Positions 17,249 through 26,981 of a stretch of DNA of 64,000 nt are shown piece after piece (the stretch's first letter is position 1; every line of letters starts with the position of its first letter). The notes under the pieces are model-generated. The model was not told where the DNA came from. It was given only the letters and a program-made list of their open reading frames with translations, and did no database searches. The position numbers and the translations under genes were made by a program. Source of the DNA: Arcobacter sp. (GTDB lineage: Bacteria > Campylobacterota > Campylobacteria > Campylobacterales > Arcobacteraceae); NCBI GenBank assembly GCA_002869535.1, contig PKUK01000003.1:91381-155380 (forward strand), read 5' to 3'.

Positions 17249-18172
17249 TTATACCTTTGCAAATTTGTTTTCTTTTTCCATATATTCTATCTCTTGTGTT
17301 CCTGTATTTACGAAGTCTTTATCTACTTCAAATATGTTTGACTCAACTTTTTCTGGATAATTAACATTTGACAATATATATTTAATACAGTTTAATCTAG
17401 CTAGTTTTTTATTGTCACTTCTAATAACTGTCCATGGTGCAATGTCAGTATTAGAAGCCATTAGCATAGAAAACTTAGCCGTTGTATAATTATCCCAAAG
17501 TTTTTGTGACTCTTTATCTACAGGAGAGAGTTTAAACTGTTTTAGCGGATCTATCTCTCTTTTTTTAAATCTTCTTGCTTGTTCTTTTTTTGAAACAGAA
17601 AAATAGAACTTAAATAAAATTATTCCAGACTTTACAATCATCTTTTCAAACTCTGGGACCTCTCTTAAAAACTCATGATGTTCTTCTGTCGTACAAAATC
17701 CCATAACAGGCTCAACACCACCTCTGTTATACCAAGATCTATCAAAAAGAACTATTTCACCAGCACTTGGAAGATGTTGAGTGTATCTTTGAAAATACCA
17801 CTGTGTTTTTTCTATGTCACCTGGCTTTCCTAATGCTACAATTCTTGCACCCCTAGGATTTAAATGTTCTGCAATTCTTTTGATTGTACCACCTTTTACA
17901 GCAGCATCTCTTCCTTCAAAAAGCATCAAAACTTTTAAGCCTTGATCTTTTACATAGTTTTGAAACTTTAACAATTCTATTTGTAATAAAGTGAGTTCTT
18001 TTTCATACTCTAAGGTCTCTTTTTTGACCCATATTTGAACTTTTTTACCTTTTTGTTTTAACTCTTTTCTTTTTCTTTTAAAATTTTTAGATTTATGTTT
18101 TAAACTCTCATGGGTATCAATTTCTTCTTCATCCCTAAATTCATCTTCAATTATTGAGCGTTTTTGTCCCAT
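17249..18172 (-). CDS. ppk2: Polyphosphate kinase 2 with a Val-substituted P-loop
   Basis: A 307-residue PPK2-family protein. I choose the ATG at 18172 (MGQKRSIIEDEF), with AAGG eight bases upstream, over an ATG 51 bases earlier that overlaps nspC. It has a basic N-terminal segment (about 25-50, NFKRKRKELKQKGKK), then the kinase domain with LGKPGDIEKTQWYFQRY, VLFDRSWYNRGGVEP and WTVIRSDNK. The Walker A reads GRDAAVKGG: residue 92 is Val (codon GTA, 17897-17899) where the family normally has Gly before the Lys. That would be expected to weaken nucleotide or phosphate binding. It could be a single G-to-T change or a lineage variant. It lies between nspC and the second ppk2 in one leftward run. 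Confidence 0.92.
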   Translation of the reverse strand: MGQKRSIIEDEFRDEEEIDTHESLKHKSKNFKRKRKELKQKGKKVQIWVKKETLEYEKELTLLQIELLKFQNYVKDQGLKVLMLFEGRDAAVKGGTIKRIAEHLNPRGARIVALGKPGDIEKTQWYFQRYTQHLPSAGEIVLFDRSWYNRGGVEPVMGFCTTEEHHEFLREVPEFEKMIVKSGIILFKFYFSVSKKEQARRFKKREIDPLKQFKLSPVDKESQKLWDNYTTAKFSMLMASNTDIAPWTVIRSDNKKLARLNCIKYILSNVNYPEKVESNIFEVDKDFVNTGTQEIEYMEKENKFAKV

Positions 18173-18191
18173 GTTTATAACCTTTTTGTAT

Positions 18192-19328
18192 TTATAGTCT
18201 TGATTTATATTCATTATAACCAAAGTTTTTTACAATTTGGTAACAACCATCCCCTTTTTTTATTGCAATAGATGGCAACTTAATTCCATTGAAAGTTGTA
18301 GTTTTTACCATCGTATAATGTATCATATCTTCTAAGATTATCTTATCTCCAACTTTCAAAGGCTCATCAAACGAATAATCCCCTATAATATCCCCTGCAA
18401 GGCAAGTATTACCGCCAAGCCTATAATTGTGTTTTTTAACATCTATTTCAGCACTATTTTTTATATCTGGTCTGTAAGGCATAGCAAGTGTATCTGGCAT
18501 ATGAGCTTCTGCAGAAGTATCTAAAATAGCTATATCCATACCGTTATTTACTATATCCAAAACTGTTGCAACTAAATATCCAGTTCTCCATCCTACAGCT
18601 TCACCTGGTTCTAAATATACTTCTAAATGAGGGTATCTTAATTTAAACTCTTTTAGAAGATATATCAAGCCATTTACATCATAATCCTCTCTTGTAATAT
18701 GGTGACCACCACCAAAATTTACCCACTTCATTTGAGGTAAAAATTCACCAAATTTTTCTTCAAAATTATTTAAAGCACCCTCTAAAGCATCAACATTTTG
18801 TTCGCAAAGTGCATGAAAATGAAGTCCATCAACATTTTCGATTGCATTTTTATCAAAGTTTTTTCTTGTGATTCCTAATCTTGAAAATGCTCCGCAAGGA
18901 TTATACAAATCAACTTCAACAGAAGAGAACTCAGGATTAACTCTAAGTCCAATTGATGTTTTTCCTATAGCTTTATGTTCAAGCTTCTTTAATTGTGCCA
19001 TTGAATTAAAAACTATATGATTTGATATGGATACTATCTCATCCACTTCTTCTTCTTTAAAAGCAGGTTAATAAGTATGAACTTCTCTTCCAAACTCTTT
19101 AGAAGCAAGTAGTGCTTCATGTAATCCTGATGCACAACACCCTTGCAGATACTCTTTGCATAAACCAAAAGTAGAATAGAGTGAAAAGCCTTTTAGAGCA
19201 AGTAAAATTTTCACTCCCGCTTCATCTTGAACTTTTTTTAAAAGTTCAAGATTTTTATTTAAAAGTTCTTCTTCACATACAAAGCAAGGACTTGGTAGTT
19301 CTTCAAAAGAATTAACAATATCACTCAT
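18192..19328 (-). pseudogene. nspC: Carboxynorspermidine decarboxylase with an in-frame ochre stop
   Basis: A fold-type III PLP decarboxylase that turns carboxyspermidine/carboxynorspermidine into the polyamine. The frame begins at an ATG at 19328 overlapping the rubredoxin stop. LPSPCFVCEEELL and the PLP-lysine segment LLALKGFSLYS are in the first part; the second has GLHFHALCEQ, WVNFGGGHH, LEPGEAVGW and GNTCLAGDIIGDY (catalytic Cys). A TAA at 19068-19070 (codon 87) splits the gene between REVHTY and PAFKEEEVDEIV, in the same frame. The family usually has YSPAF there, so TCA (Ser) to TAA fits. Total length, 378 codons, is normal. The stop removes most of the enzyme, so polyamine synthesis would be blocked unless bypassed. 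Confidence 0.9.
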
Positions 19329-19485
19329 TATAAGGCTCAAAGTCTTCTTTACTTACACCACAATCTGGACACTCCCAATCTTCTGGAAGATCTTCAAATG
19401 CAGTACCAGCAGCTATTCCACTATCTTCATCGCCAAGAGCTGGGTCATATATGTAATCACACACTGTACAGATATATTTTTGCAT
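19321..19485 (-). CDS. Rubredoxin
   Basis: A 54-residue electron-transfer protein with one iron held by four cysteines: CTVC near the start and CPDC near the end. The fold markers [12 protein letters not shown] and [11 protein letters not shown] are intact. I start at the ATG at 19485 (MQKYICTVC), with AAAGG upstream, instead of an earlier in-frame start that would add 14 residues unlike any rubredoxin. Its stop overlaps the nspC start, so it is part of the polyamine gene run. Confidence 0.95.
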   Translation of the reverse strand: MQKYICTVCDYIYDPALGDEDSGIAAGTAFEDLPEDWECPDCGVSKEDFEPYNE

Positions 19486-19614
19486 AATTTTTCCTTTAAA
19501 AATGTCCCATTTTTCAAGGGGAACCATAATCTTTAACTTCTTTTATCGATGGAAATAAATTCCATCTAAAGAAGCAAAACCTAAAGAAAGTAACGAATTA
19601 CTTTTTAAAATGTT

Positions 19615-20808
19615 TTATTCTAACTCAACAATTTTCCAAGGAAGACCTTGTTCCATTAACTCATCCATAAATTGTTTTGCATCAAACTCTTCGATGTTGA
19701 ATACACCTTTGTTTTTCCAAATACCTTTATAAAGTAATTTAGAACCAATCATTGCAGGAACTCCTGTAGTATAACTTACAGCTTGTGCTCCTGTCTCTTT
19801 ATAACACTCTTGATGATCACAAATATTATAGATATAAACTTTTTTTGGCTTACCATCTTTTATACCTTCTATGATACATCCAATATTTGTTTTTCCAACA
19901 GTTCTTGGTCCTAAGCTTGAAGGGTCTGGTAATAATGTAGTTAAAAACTCTATTGGAATAATTTCTACACCTTTGTGCATAATAGGTTCAATTCCAAGCA
20001 TTCCTACATTTTGTAAGCAATTCATATGTTGAATATAAGAATCGCCAAATGTCATAAAAAATCTGATTCTTTTAAGACCTTTTATATTTTTAGATAGTGA
20101 TTCCAACTCTTCATGATATAAAAGATATGATGGCTTTACACCAACTTCAGGATAATCATGGTCAACTCTTATTTCTAAAGGTTTTGTTTCTATCCACTCG
20201 CCATTTTCACAATACCTACCATTTGCAGATACTTCTCTAAGGTTAATCTCTGGATTAAAGTTTGTAGCAAAAGGATATCCATGATCACCTGCATTACAAT
20301 CCATTATATCAATATAGTGGATTTCATCAAAAAGATTTTGTTGAGCATAAGCACAAAATACGCCAGTAACACCTGGGTCAAATCCTGAACCTAATAATCC
20401 CATAATTCCAGCATCTTTAAACTGATCATTTCTTGCCCATTGTTCTTTGTATTCAAATTTTGCAACATCTGGATGTTCATAATTTGCAGTATCCACATAA
20501 TCAACACAACATTTTGTACAAGCGTCCATGATTGTTAAATCTTGATATGGCAATGCCACATTTAAAACTAACTTTGGGTTAACTTTTTCAATAAGTATTA
20601 CTAAATCATCAACACTATCAGCATCTACAGAAGCTACAGAGATTTCTACATTTTTATTTTTTAAAATGTCATCTCTAATTGATTCACATTTTGAAATAGT
20701 TCTTGAAGCTAATGTAATTTTCTCAAATGTATCTATATTCATCGCACACTTTACAGTTGCAACTCGACTAACCCCACCAGCACCAATAATTAATATACCT
20801 TTTTTCAT
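19615..20808 (-). CDS. Carboxynorspermidine/carboxyspermidine dehydrogenase
   Basis: A 397-residue saccharopine-dehydrogenase-family protein. An N-terminal Rossmann site is clear (ILIIGAGGVSRVATVKCA). Family segments include NVALPYQDLTIMDAC, DYVDTANYEHPD, LLGSGFDPGVTGVFCAYA and DCNAGDHGYPFATNFNPE. With NspC this forms the alternative spermidine route of Campylobacterota: aspartate semialdehyde plus a diamine are reductively joined with NADPH, then decarboxylated. It lies upstream of rubredoxin and nspC, with a gap of 129 bases in which the rubredoxin promoter may sit. Confidence 0.93.
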   Translation of the reverse strand: MKKGILIIGAGGVSRVATVKCAMNIDTFEKITLASRTISKCESIRDDILKNKNVEISVASVDADSVDDLVILIEKVNPKLVLNVALPYQDLTIMDACTKCCVDYVDTANYEHPDVAKFEYKEQWARNDQFKDAGIMGLLGSGFDPGVTGVFCAYAQQNLFDEIHYIDIMDCNAGDHGYPFATNFNPEINLREVSANGRYCENGEWIETKPLEIRVDHDYPEVGVKPSYLLYHEELESLSKNIKGLKRIRFFMTFGDSYIQHMNCLQNVGMLGIEPIMHKGVEIIPIEFLTTLLPDPSSLGPRTVGKTNIGCIIEGIKDGKPKKVYIYNICDHQECYKETGAQAVSYTTGVPAMIGSKLLYKGIWKNKGVFNIEEFDAKQFMDELMEQGLPWKIVELE

Positions 20809-20951
20809 AAAAACCTCTAATTTTAAAATTGTATTATTATATTAAAATAATAGTTAAAGAACAACAAGGTTACCAAAATTTGGTTAAAATTTAATTACAA
20901 AAAATAAATTCTCTTTAAAGAAATTTAAGCTATACTTCTCCTCTTCGATAT

Positions 20952-21346
20952 GGGGATGACTTGGTATCGATTAGAGCAGTGAGGATTGGTTGCATGTCGG
21001 CCTGAACACGCCGTTATACGGTTCATTTTTTTTAGACGCAAATAATACAAATTACGCTCCAGCTTACGCTAAAGTAGCATAAGTTAAACACAGACTCGCC
21101 TAACGGCTTGAGACTTTGGAGGTTTCCACTACAGATTCTATCTATGTAGTATTACGGAGATTCACCCTAGATAGATTATCATTTTAGAGTTGATTTGACT
21201 ATTTTGAGACATTTAAAATCTTAGCTTCACAATATGCCTTGCAGGTTGAGTTGTTGTAAAGTGAAATTCTTCAACCTTTTACTAAACATGTAGACGCTGG
21301 TAGTAGCTGTTTTAAGACTGGAGTTCAATTCTCCACATCTCCACAA
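20952..21346 (+). ncRNA. ssrA: tmRNA (ssrA)
   Basis: Transfer-messenger RNA that rescues stalled ribosomes. The 5' end GGGGATGAC pairs with CATCTCC at 21336-21342 to form the tRNA-like acceptor stem, and GGAG-TTCAATT-CTCC makes the T arm. The tag frame is at 21038-21082 and encodes ANNTNYAPAYAKVA followed by TAA. Pseudoknot segments such as GCCTAACGGC lie after it. After the discriminator A (21343) the genome has CAA, not the CCA often encoded in these bacteria, so the tail would have to be added enzymatically or the base is a mutation or error. The rest of the 20809-21356 gap is AT-rich DNA carrying the ssrA promoter; I see no other gene there. Confidence 0.96.
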
Positions 21347-21356
21347 AAAATCTAAA

Positions 21357-23267
21357 TCAATCCTTAGAAGTTTGGTTTTTCCCACTATGTTTAGATACAT
21401 ACATTAACTTATCTATTCTTTCATAAATAGAAGTTGGAGTATCGTTATCTTTTACTTCCGTAATACCTATACTAATTGTAATTTTTTTATTATTAACCAT
21501 ATTCATTTTAGAAACTGCTTCTCTTATTTTTTCTGTGACTACATAGGCTTCATCTATTAATGTTTTAGGAAAAATTATAACAAACTCTTCACCACCAACT
21601 CTAAAGATTAAATCTGTTTTTCTTATATTGTCTTTTATCTCTTTTGTCATTTCCACTAAAACTTTATCCCCTACATCATGACCATAAGTATCATTTATTA
21701 CTTTAAAATCATCAATATCATACATGGCCATACAAAATTTACTTTTGTATCTATTATATAAATCAAACTTCTCTTCTATTCTTTCATTGTATGCTTTTCT
21801 GTTAAAAACTGATGTCAATTCATCACGATATGCTTGTTTTTTTAATTTTTGATATACTTCATGTAGTTCAGTTATATCTCTACTAATTCCTAAAATACCT
21901 TCATTTTTACTTTTTTTATACTTGAAAGGAACCTTTTTTGTTTGCAATAGTATATTAGAGTTTTCTATTTTTGCCCATTCATTATTTACCAATAATTTAT
22001 TTTTACTAAGTACCTCTTTGTCTTTTTCATAAGATAATTGTGCATACTCTTTTTCAAAAATATCAAAATCATTTTTACCTATAATCTCAGACTCTTTTTT
22101 ACCACAAAACTTCTCAAAACTCTTATTACAGCCTAAATATCTAAATTTATTATCCTTATAAAAAATCAAATCATCAGTAGAGTTTATTACTATATGAAGT
22201 AGCTCTTTGATACGTCTACTTTTATTTAAAAAATAGATAATTAGCAAAAAAACTACAATTAATGAAAGTATAAAAAACATAGTTAGCTTTTGATCTCTTT
22301 TAGAAATTTCTATAGTCATCATCTTACGAGGATTTTCATCATAGATAAACTCGTCTATATTAATCTCTTCCTTTACTAAACCAAATAGTTTAAAAACGTT
22401 ATAGATATTTTCTAGTTTATTCTTATCAAGATAACCTATACCTTCATTATAAGAATAAGCTAATCTTTCTAAAATCTCACCTTCTTTTATAAGATGTATG
22501 TATGATTTATTTTGCGTATTGTATTTTTTATATATTAATTCAGCTGCTTCAGTTTTATTCTTAAATGCATATTCCCAGCCTCTTATACTTGCTTCATAAA
22601 AGTCTTTTGTAATTTTTGGATTATTTTTTATAAATTTTGAAGAAGTAAAAAGTATATCACTGTAAAAATGAAACCCATAATCACTTGGATGAAATATTTT
22701 ATAATCTATATCTTTATCTTTTAATACTATTGGTTCATTTGATAAATATGATGCCATCGCATCAGTTTTTCCTACTATTAAATCATTTATATCAAAAGAG
22801 TGTTTTTGTACGATATAATCACTATTTTTTAAGTTATTTGCACTTAACATTGCCAATAAAGATGCAGAAAAAACAGCATCAGGTGTAATCATAACTTTTT
22901 TATTTCTTAAATCTTGAACACTATTTATATTTGCATCTTTTCTTACTAAAAGCATCAAAGGTGATTCTTGAAAAATTGCACCCAAGGCAACAACATCCTC
23001 ACCATTTTCTCTCTCAACTAATAAAGAAGATCGACCAACTGCAAAATCAGCTTTGTTTGTTTTAATATCATCAACTAAATTAGTAGTAGAAGTAAATTCT
23101 TTAATTTCTACATCAAGCCCTACATCATTATAAAATCCTTTTTCTTTAGCAATATAATATCCTGCAAATTGAAATTGATTTAGCCAGTTAAGTTGAAGTG
23201 TTATTTTTTTATTATTAGCAGATAAAAGAAGTGAAAAAAAAGTTAATAGTAAGAGTATCTTTTTCAT
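21357..23267 (-). CDS. NMT1/THI5-type binding domain-PAS-diguanylate cyclase
   Basis: A 636-residue membrane sensor that should produce cyclic di-GMP. A signal peptide (about 1-17) leads into a periplasmic NMT1/THI5-like solute-binding domain (about 20-300; LQLNWLNQFQFAGYYIAKEK, GFYNDVGLDVEI, DFAVGRSSLLVER are classic). One membrane helix (about 328-346) is followed by PAS (about 355-470) and GGDEF (about 480-635) with an intact RVGGEEFV loop; RKTD (RxxD) sits five residues before it, so product inhibition is likely. The NMT1 fold in transporters binds pyrimidine, thiamine-precursor or sulfonate-type ligands; the signal here is unknown. It stands alone, converging on ssrA. Confidence 0.93.
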   Translation of the reverse strand: MKKILLLLTFFSLLLSANNKKITLQLNWLNQFQFAGYYIAKEKGFYNDVGLDVEIKEFTSTTNLVDDIKTNKADFAVGRSSLLVERENGEDVVALGAIFQESPLMLLVRKDANINSVQDLRNKKVMITPDAVFSASLLAMLSANNLKNSDYIVQKHSFDINDLIVGKTDAMASYLSNEPIVLKDKDIDYKIFHPSDYGFHFYSDILFTSSKFIKNNPKITKDFYEASIRGWEYAFKNKTEAAELIYKKYNTQNKSYIHLIKEGEILERLAYSYNEGIGYLDKNKLENIYNVFKLFGLVKEEINIDEFIYDENPRKMMTIEISKRDQKLTMFFILSLIVVFLLIIYFLNKSRRIKELLHIVINSTDDLIFYKDNKFRYLGCNKSFEKFCGKKESEIIGKNDFDIFEKEYAQLSYEKDKEVLSKNKLLVNNEWAKIENSNILLQTKKVPFKYKKSKNEGILGISRDITELHEVYQKLKKQAYRDELTSVFNRKAYNERIEEKFDLYNRYKSKFCMAMYDIDDFKVINDTYGHDVGDKVLVEMTKEIKDNIRKTDLIFRVGGEEFVIIFPKTLIDEAYVVTEKIREAVSKMNMVNNKKITISIGITEVKDNDTPTSIYERIDKLMYVSKHSGKNQTSKD

Positions 23268-23327
23268 GAATTGCCCTTGTTTATAACATTAGTATATCAA
23301 TATTTTTATTATTTTTCCACTTTTTTT

Positions 23328-23361
23328 AAGAGTTCAAAGGGATTAATCCTTTTGAACTCTT
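23328..23361 (-). terminator. Hairpin overlapping the end of rhlE
   Basis: AAGAGTTCAAAGG and CCTTTTGAACTCTT pair along nearly their whole length (one bulged T) around the TAA region of the helicase gene. Neither side carries a strong T run, so it may instead protect the transcript end. Confidence 0.4.
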
Positions 23362-24785
23362 GGTTTTCGTTGTCTATTTTGTCTATTATCTACTCTTGAA
23401 GAGTTTGGTTTAGCTGAGCCAAACTTTGAGTTATTTGAAGATTCTTTAAATTTTTTACCTTCATTACTCAATTTATACTTTCTATTTTCTTGAGTATTTT
23501 TTGATTCATTATCTTTTCTAAAAGGTTTTTTATCTTTATTTCTGTTATCTCTTGGAGCTCTTGTATCAGTTTTTTTAGGCGAATTTCTAGATGATGAATT
23601 GTTTCTTCCTCTATTTCCACCTGCTTTAATAGGTTCAGCTTTTATTCTAGGGTCTACTTCAAAACCTTCTATTACAACTTTTTTTATTGAAGTTTTGATT
23701 AATTTTTCTATACCTTTTAAATAGTCATGTTCATCAACACATACTAAAGATACAGCTTCTCCTTCATTTCCTGCTCTTCCTGTTCTTCCGATTCTATGAA
23801 CATAATCCTCAGCAACATTTGGCAACTCAAAATTAACCACATGGGGAAGTTGGTCTATATCTATTCCACGTGCTGCAATATCTGTTGCCACAAGTACTCT
23901 TACAGCACCTGCTTTAAAATCAGCAAAAGCTTTTGTTCTAGCACCTTGAGATTTATTACCATGTATTGCAGTAGCACTAATTCCATCAAGTTCTAATTGC
24001 TGGCTTAATTTATTTGCTCCATGTTTTGTTCTTGTAAAAACAAGTATTTGTTTCCAATTACCCTCTTTTATAAGTTTTGATAAAAGTGCTTTTTTTCTAT
24101 CTTTATCCACTAAGTGAATAACTTGAGAAACCATTTCAGAAGAAGTGTTTCTTCTAGCTACTTCTATTAACTTTGGATTGTTTAATATTCCATCTGATAA
24201 TTTTTTAATCTCGTCAGAAAATGTTGCTGAAAATAGAAGGTTTTGTCTATGAGCTGGTAAAAGAGCAAGGACTTTTCTAATATCTCTTATAAAACCCATA
24301 TCAAGCATTCTATCTGCTTCATCAAGGATAAAACATTCAACATGTGATATATCAATTGTATTTTGTTCTATATGGTCCAAAAGCCTTCCTGGCGTTGCAA
24401 TTACTATATCAACACCTTTTCTTAAAAGTGCTTTTTGGTGATTTATTCCAACTCCTCCAAAAATAACTGCTGTTTTTATAGGAAGATATTTTCCATAATC
24501 ATCAACACTTTGTGCAACTTGAGCTGCTAATTCTCTTGTGGGTGTTAAAATCAAAGCCTTAATATTTGGCTTTGTATTTTTTGAAGTTTTGCTACTTAAT
24601 AATTGTAATAATGGAAGTGTAAATCCTGCAGTTTTACCAGTACCTGTTTGAGCACCTGCTAAAACATCATGTTTGTCTAAAATAACAGGAATAGCCTGCT
24701 CTTGTATAGGACTTGGTTTTGTATAACCTTTATCCTTAATTGCTTTTAATAATGGTTCAATTAAACCAAGTTCTTTAAATGTCAT
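23343..24785 (-). CDS. rhlE: DEAD-box RNA helicase, RhlE type
   Basis: A 480-residue ATP-dependent RNA helicase. Motifs in order: Q motif ([11 protein letters not shown]), I ([13 protein letters not shown]), Ia ([10 protein letters not shown]), II (DEAD), III (FSATF), IV ([14 protein letters not shown]), V ([11 protein letters not shown]), VI ([10 protein letters not shown]). After about residue 370 comes a basic, disordered tail rich in Arg, Asn, Ser and Lys, typical of RhlE-like proteins and used for RNA contact. It acts in ribosome assembly or mRNA turnover, often in the cold. The gene is monocistronic. Confidence 0.93.
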   Translation of the reverse strand: MTFKELGLIEPLLKAIKDKGYTKPSPIQEQAIPVILDKHDVLAGAQTGTGKTAGFTLPLLQLLSSKTSKNTKPNIKALILTPTRELAAQVAQSVDDYGKYLPIKTAVIFGGVGINHQKALLRKGVDIVIATPGRLLDHIEQNTIDISHVECFILDEADRMLDMGFIRDIRKVLALLPAHRQNLLFSATFSDEIKKLSDGILNNPKLIEVARRNTSSEMVSQVIHLVDKDRKKALLSKLIKEGNWKQILVFTRTKHGANKLSQQLELDGISATAIHGNKSQGARTKAFADFKAGAVRVLVATDIAARGIDIDQLPHVVNFELPNVAEDYVHRIGRTGRAGNEGEAVSLVCVDEHDYLKGIEKLIKTSIKKVVIEGFEVDPRIKAEPIKAGGNRGRNNSSSRNSPKKTDTRAPRDNRNKDKKPFRKDNESKNTQENRKYKLSNEGKKFKESSNNSKFGSAKPNSSRVDNRQNRQRKPRVQKD

Positions 24786-24906
24786 AAATACCTTTTGTAA
24801 ATATATGTTGTTTTGTTGGTTGGTTTTTCGTAAGAATTACTAGAAACTGAGTCAATCTGTGAGTAATATATTTTATTTTGTATATTATAGCATATAAATC
24901 AAACTT

Positions 24907-25254
24907 TTATACTGTAAACATAGCCCAATGCTTGTAATCTTTTAAAGCAGTAGTTAAAAGTTCTCCTGTGTGATTACAAATAATCCCTAAACTTTCTAAT
25001 TGTTCAACTGCTCCATATTCCTCAACACATACAATACAAGAACTAAATTCAACGCCAACTTCTAAAAGTTCTTTTACTTTTTCTTGTAGTGCAGTTTCAT
25101 TTTTAAGGGTTTTAATTGAAGCTCCCCAAAACATAATATGAACTCTTTTCCAATACTCTCGAGGTAAAGAAACACCACCATATAAAAAAGGAAATTTCAA
25201 TATTGTATCTAGATTATCAGTTGAAATTACAATTAAAAGATTCTCTTTTGCCAT
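24907..25254 (-). CDS. DsrE-like small protein
   Basis: A 115-residue cytoplasmic protein with an alpha/beta pattern like the DsrE/DsrF family: an early strand LLIVISTDN, a helix around PFLYGGVSLPREYW, a second strand HIMFWGASI, a helix with alternating charges, then SSCIVCVEEYGAVEQLESLGI. Two Cys lie in SCIVC, and a third in IICNHTGE. DsrE-like proteins often handle sulfur transfer, but these Cys positions are not the canonical DsrE site, so function is open. The stop of the upstream histidine kinase is 11 bases away, suggesting cotranscription with the signalling block. Confidence 0.7.
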   Translation of the reverse strand: MAKENLLIVISTDNLDTILKFPFLYGGVSLPREYWKRVHIMFWGASIKTLKNETALQEKVKELLEVGVEFSSCIVCVEEYGAVEQLESLGIICNHTGELLTTALKDYKHWAMFTV

Positions 25255-25265
25255 ATTTATAATCT

Positions 25266-26981
25266 TTATTTATTTCTTCTATCTTTATTTGGAAGAATAA
25301 TTTTAAAATTAACACCATCATTATAATTCTTAACACTAATCTTACCACCAAGTTTATCCACAATAAGTTTTGTTGCATACATTCCAACACCTGTACCTAA
25401 ACCTATTGGTTTTGTAGTAAAGTTTAAATCAAATATTTTATGAAGAATATTCTCTTTTATTCCACCTGCATTATCAAAATAATCTATTTCTATATTCTCA
25501 TCTTTTTTAAAAAATAGTATCATTATTTTTCTATTGCTTATGCTATTTTCGATAAAAGCATCTCTTGAATTACTAATAAAATTAAGAAAAATATGTTGAA
25601 ACTCATTTGATATGCCATATAATTGAATATCTTTATTACCATCAATTTTTACATCGATTTGATTATTTTTTAGCTCATCATCAACTAACAATAAAACATT
25701 TTGTAGATTTTCATATAGAGTAAATTTATCATAAGTATCACTTGGATTAAAAAAAGTTCTAAATCCATTTAAAGTAGATGCTAAGTGAGTTATTTGTCTT
25801 TGTATCTTTCCTGATAAGTCATCAGCATAAGCTTGATTCATCTCACCATGTTTTACACTCTCACTCAAATCAATAGCATATAAAGACATTATAGATAAAG
25901 GCTGTTTCCACTGATGTGCAATAATATCAACCAAATTACCAATTAGTGCTTTTTTAGATTGTTGAACTAAATTGGAATCTAAAACTTCCATTTCATTAAT
26001 ATTTTTTTCAATTTGTTTTTTAAGTTCACTATTTATATCATCCAATCTTTTTTTATCTGTGATATCTTTTCGAAATGAGATAAAACCACTTATATTCATG
26101 TCTTTATCATATTTTGGAACAATTGTTCCATCAACCCAATATGTATGTCCATACTTATCAATATTTTTAAGCTCACCCTTCCAAATCTTTCCAGAATGTA
26201 AACTTTCCCACATATCCTTAAAAACACTTTTTGGAATATCAGGATGTCTTATTATACTGTGAGGTCTTCCTATTAATTCATTTTCTCCATAACCAGTAAT
26301 CTCACTAAAAGCAGATGAGATATGAGTTATTATCCCATCTCTATCTGTCTCTGTCATTAGAATATATTTATCCATAACATCTAACAGATTTTTATACTCT
26401 TCATTTTTTAGAGCAAGTCTTGCTTTTATATTATACACATAATATGCATGTGCAATTAAAATTAAAATCAAGATTGAAAGAACAAAAAACAATATCTTTG
26501 TTCTATATTTCATATCGTAAATTCCTGCTTGATTATTAAACTCTATAAAATAGTTTAAATCTCTTTTTATATCATAATAAGGAATTAAAGATATTGATAC
26601 TACTTTTTTATCTCTTTCAAATAAAAGAATATCTTTTTGTGCATATTTAATTGCATTAAATACTTCAGTTTTTTTCAAGTAGTATAACTGTTCTTCATCT
26701 GTAAATATTGAAGAAAGTGTTAGCAGTCTTTTTTCATATTCTAAATAGTTATGAATATCTTTTACTGAATTTAGTAAAATGATCTTACGAAACTTATTAT
26801 AAATTTTTTTGTCAATATCTTCTGAAAAAAACTCTTTTATAACTTTAAACTCTTTATAGTCACTGGCTAAAGTATTTTCTAAAACACTATTTATATGTAA
26901 GTTTTGATTATAAATTAAACTAGTATATATGACTAATTCTAAAAATAAAAAAATAAAAAAAGTAGAAATTATATTTAACAT
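25266..26981 (-). CDS. Membrane PAS histidine kinase
   Basis: A 571-residue sensor. Helix 1 (about 4-22) and helix 2 (about 163-182) bracket a periplasmic region of about 140 residues with no recognised domain. The cytoplasmic part has a PAS domain (about 200-310; ITHISSAFSEITGYGENELI, SFRKDIT) close to aerotaxis/energy-type PAS, a HisKA segment with His in IIAHQWKQPLSIM, and an ATPase with FISNSRDAF, DNAGGIKENI and GTGVGMYATK. It begins at an ATG that directly follows the stop of the single-domain receiver gene upstream, which is probably its partner. Confidence 0.92.
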   Translation of the reverse strand: MLNIISTFFIFLFLELVIYTSLIYNQNLHINSVLENTLASDYKEFKVIKEFFSEDIDKKIYNKFRKIILLNSVKDIHNYLEYEKRLLTLSSIFTDEEQLYYLKKTEVFNAIKYAQKDILLFERDKKVVSISLIPYYDIKRDLNYFIEFNNQAGIYDMKYRTKILFFVLSILILILIAHAYYVYNIKARLALKNEEYKNLLDVMDKYILMTETDRDGIITHISSAFSEITGYGENELIGRPHSIIRHPDIPKSVFKDMWESLHSGKIWKGELKNIDKYGHTYWVDGTIVPKYDKDMNISGFISFRKDITDKKRLDDINSELKKQIEKNINEMEVLDSNLVQQSKKALIGNLVDIIAHQWKQPLSIMSLYAIDLSESVKHGEMNQAYADDLSGKIQRQITHLASTLNGFRTFFNPSDTYDKFTLYENLQNVLLLVDDELKNNQIDVKIDGNKDIQLYGISNEFQHIFLNFISNSRDAFIENSISNRKIMILFFKKDENIEIDYFDNAGGIKENILHKIFDLNFTTKPIGLGTGVGMYATKLIVDKLGGKISVKNYNDGVNFKIILPNKDRRNK

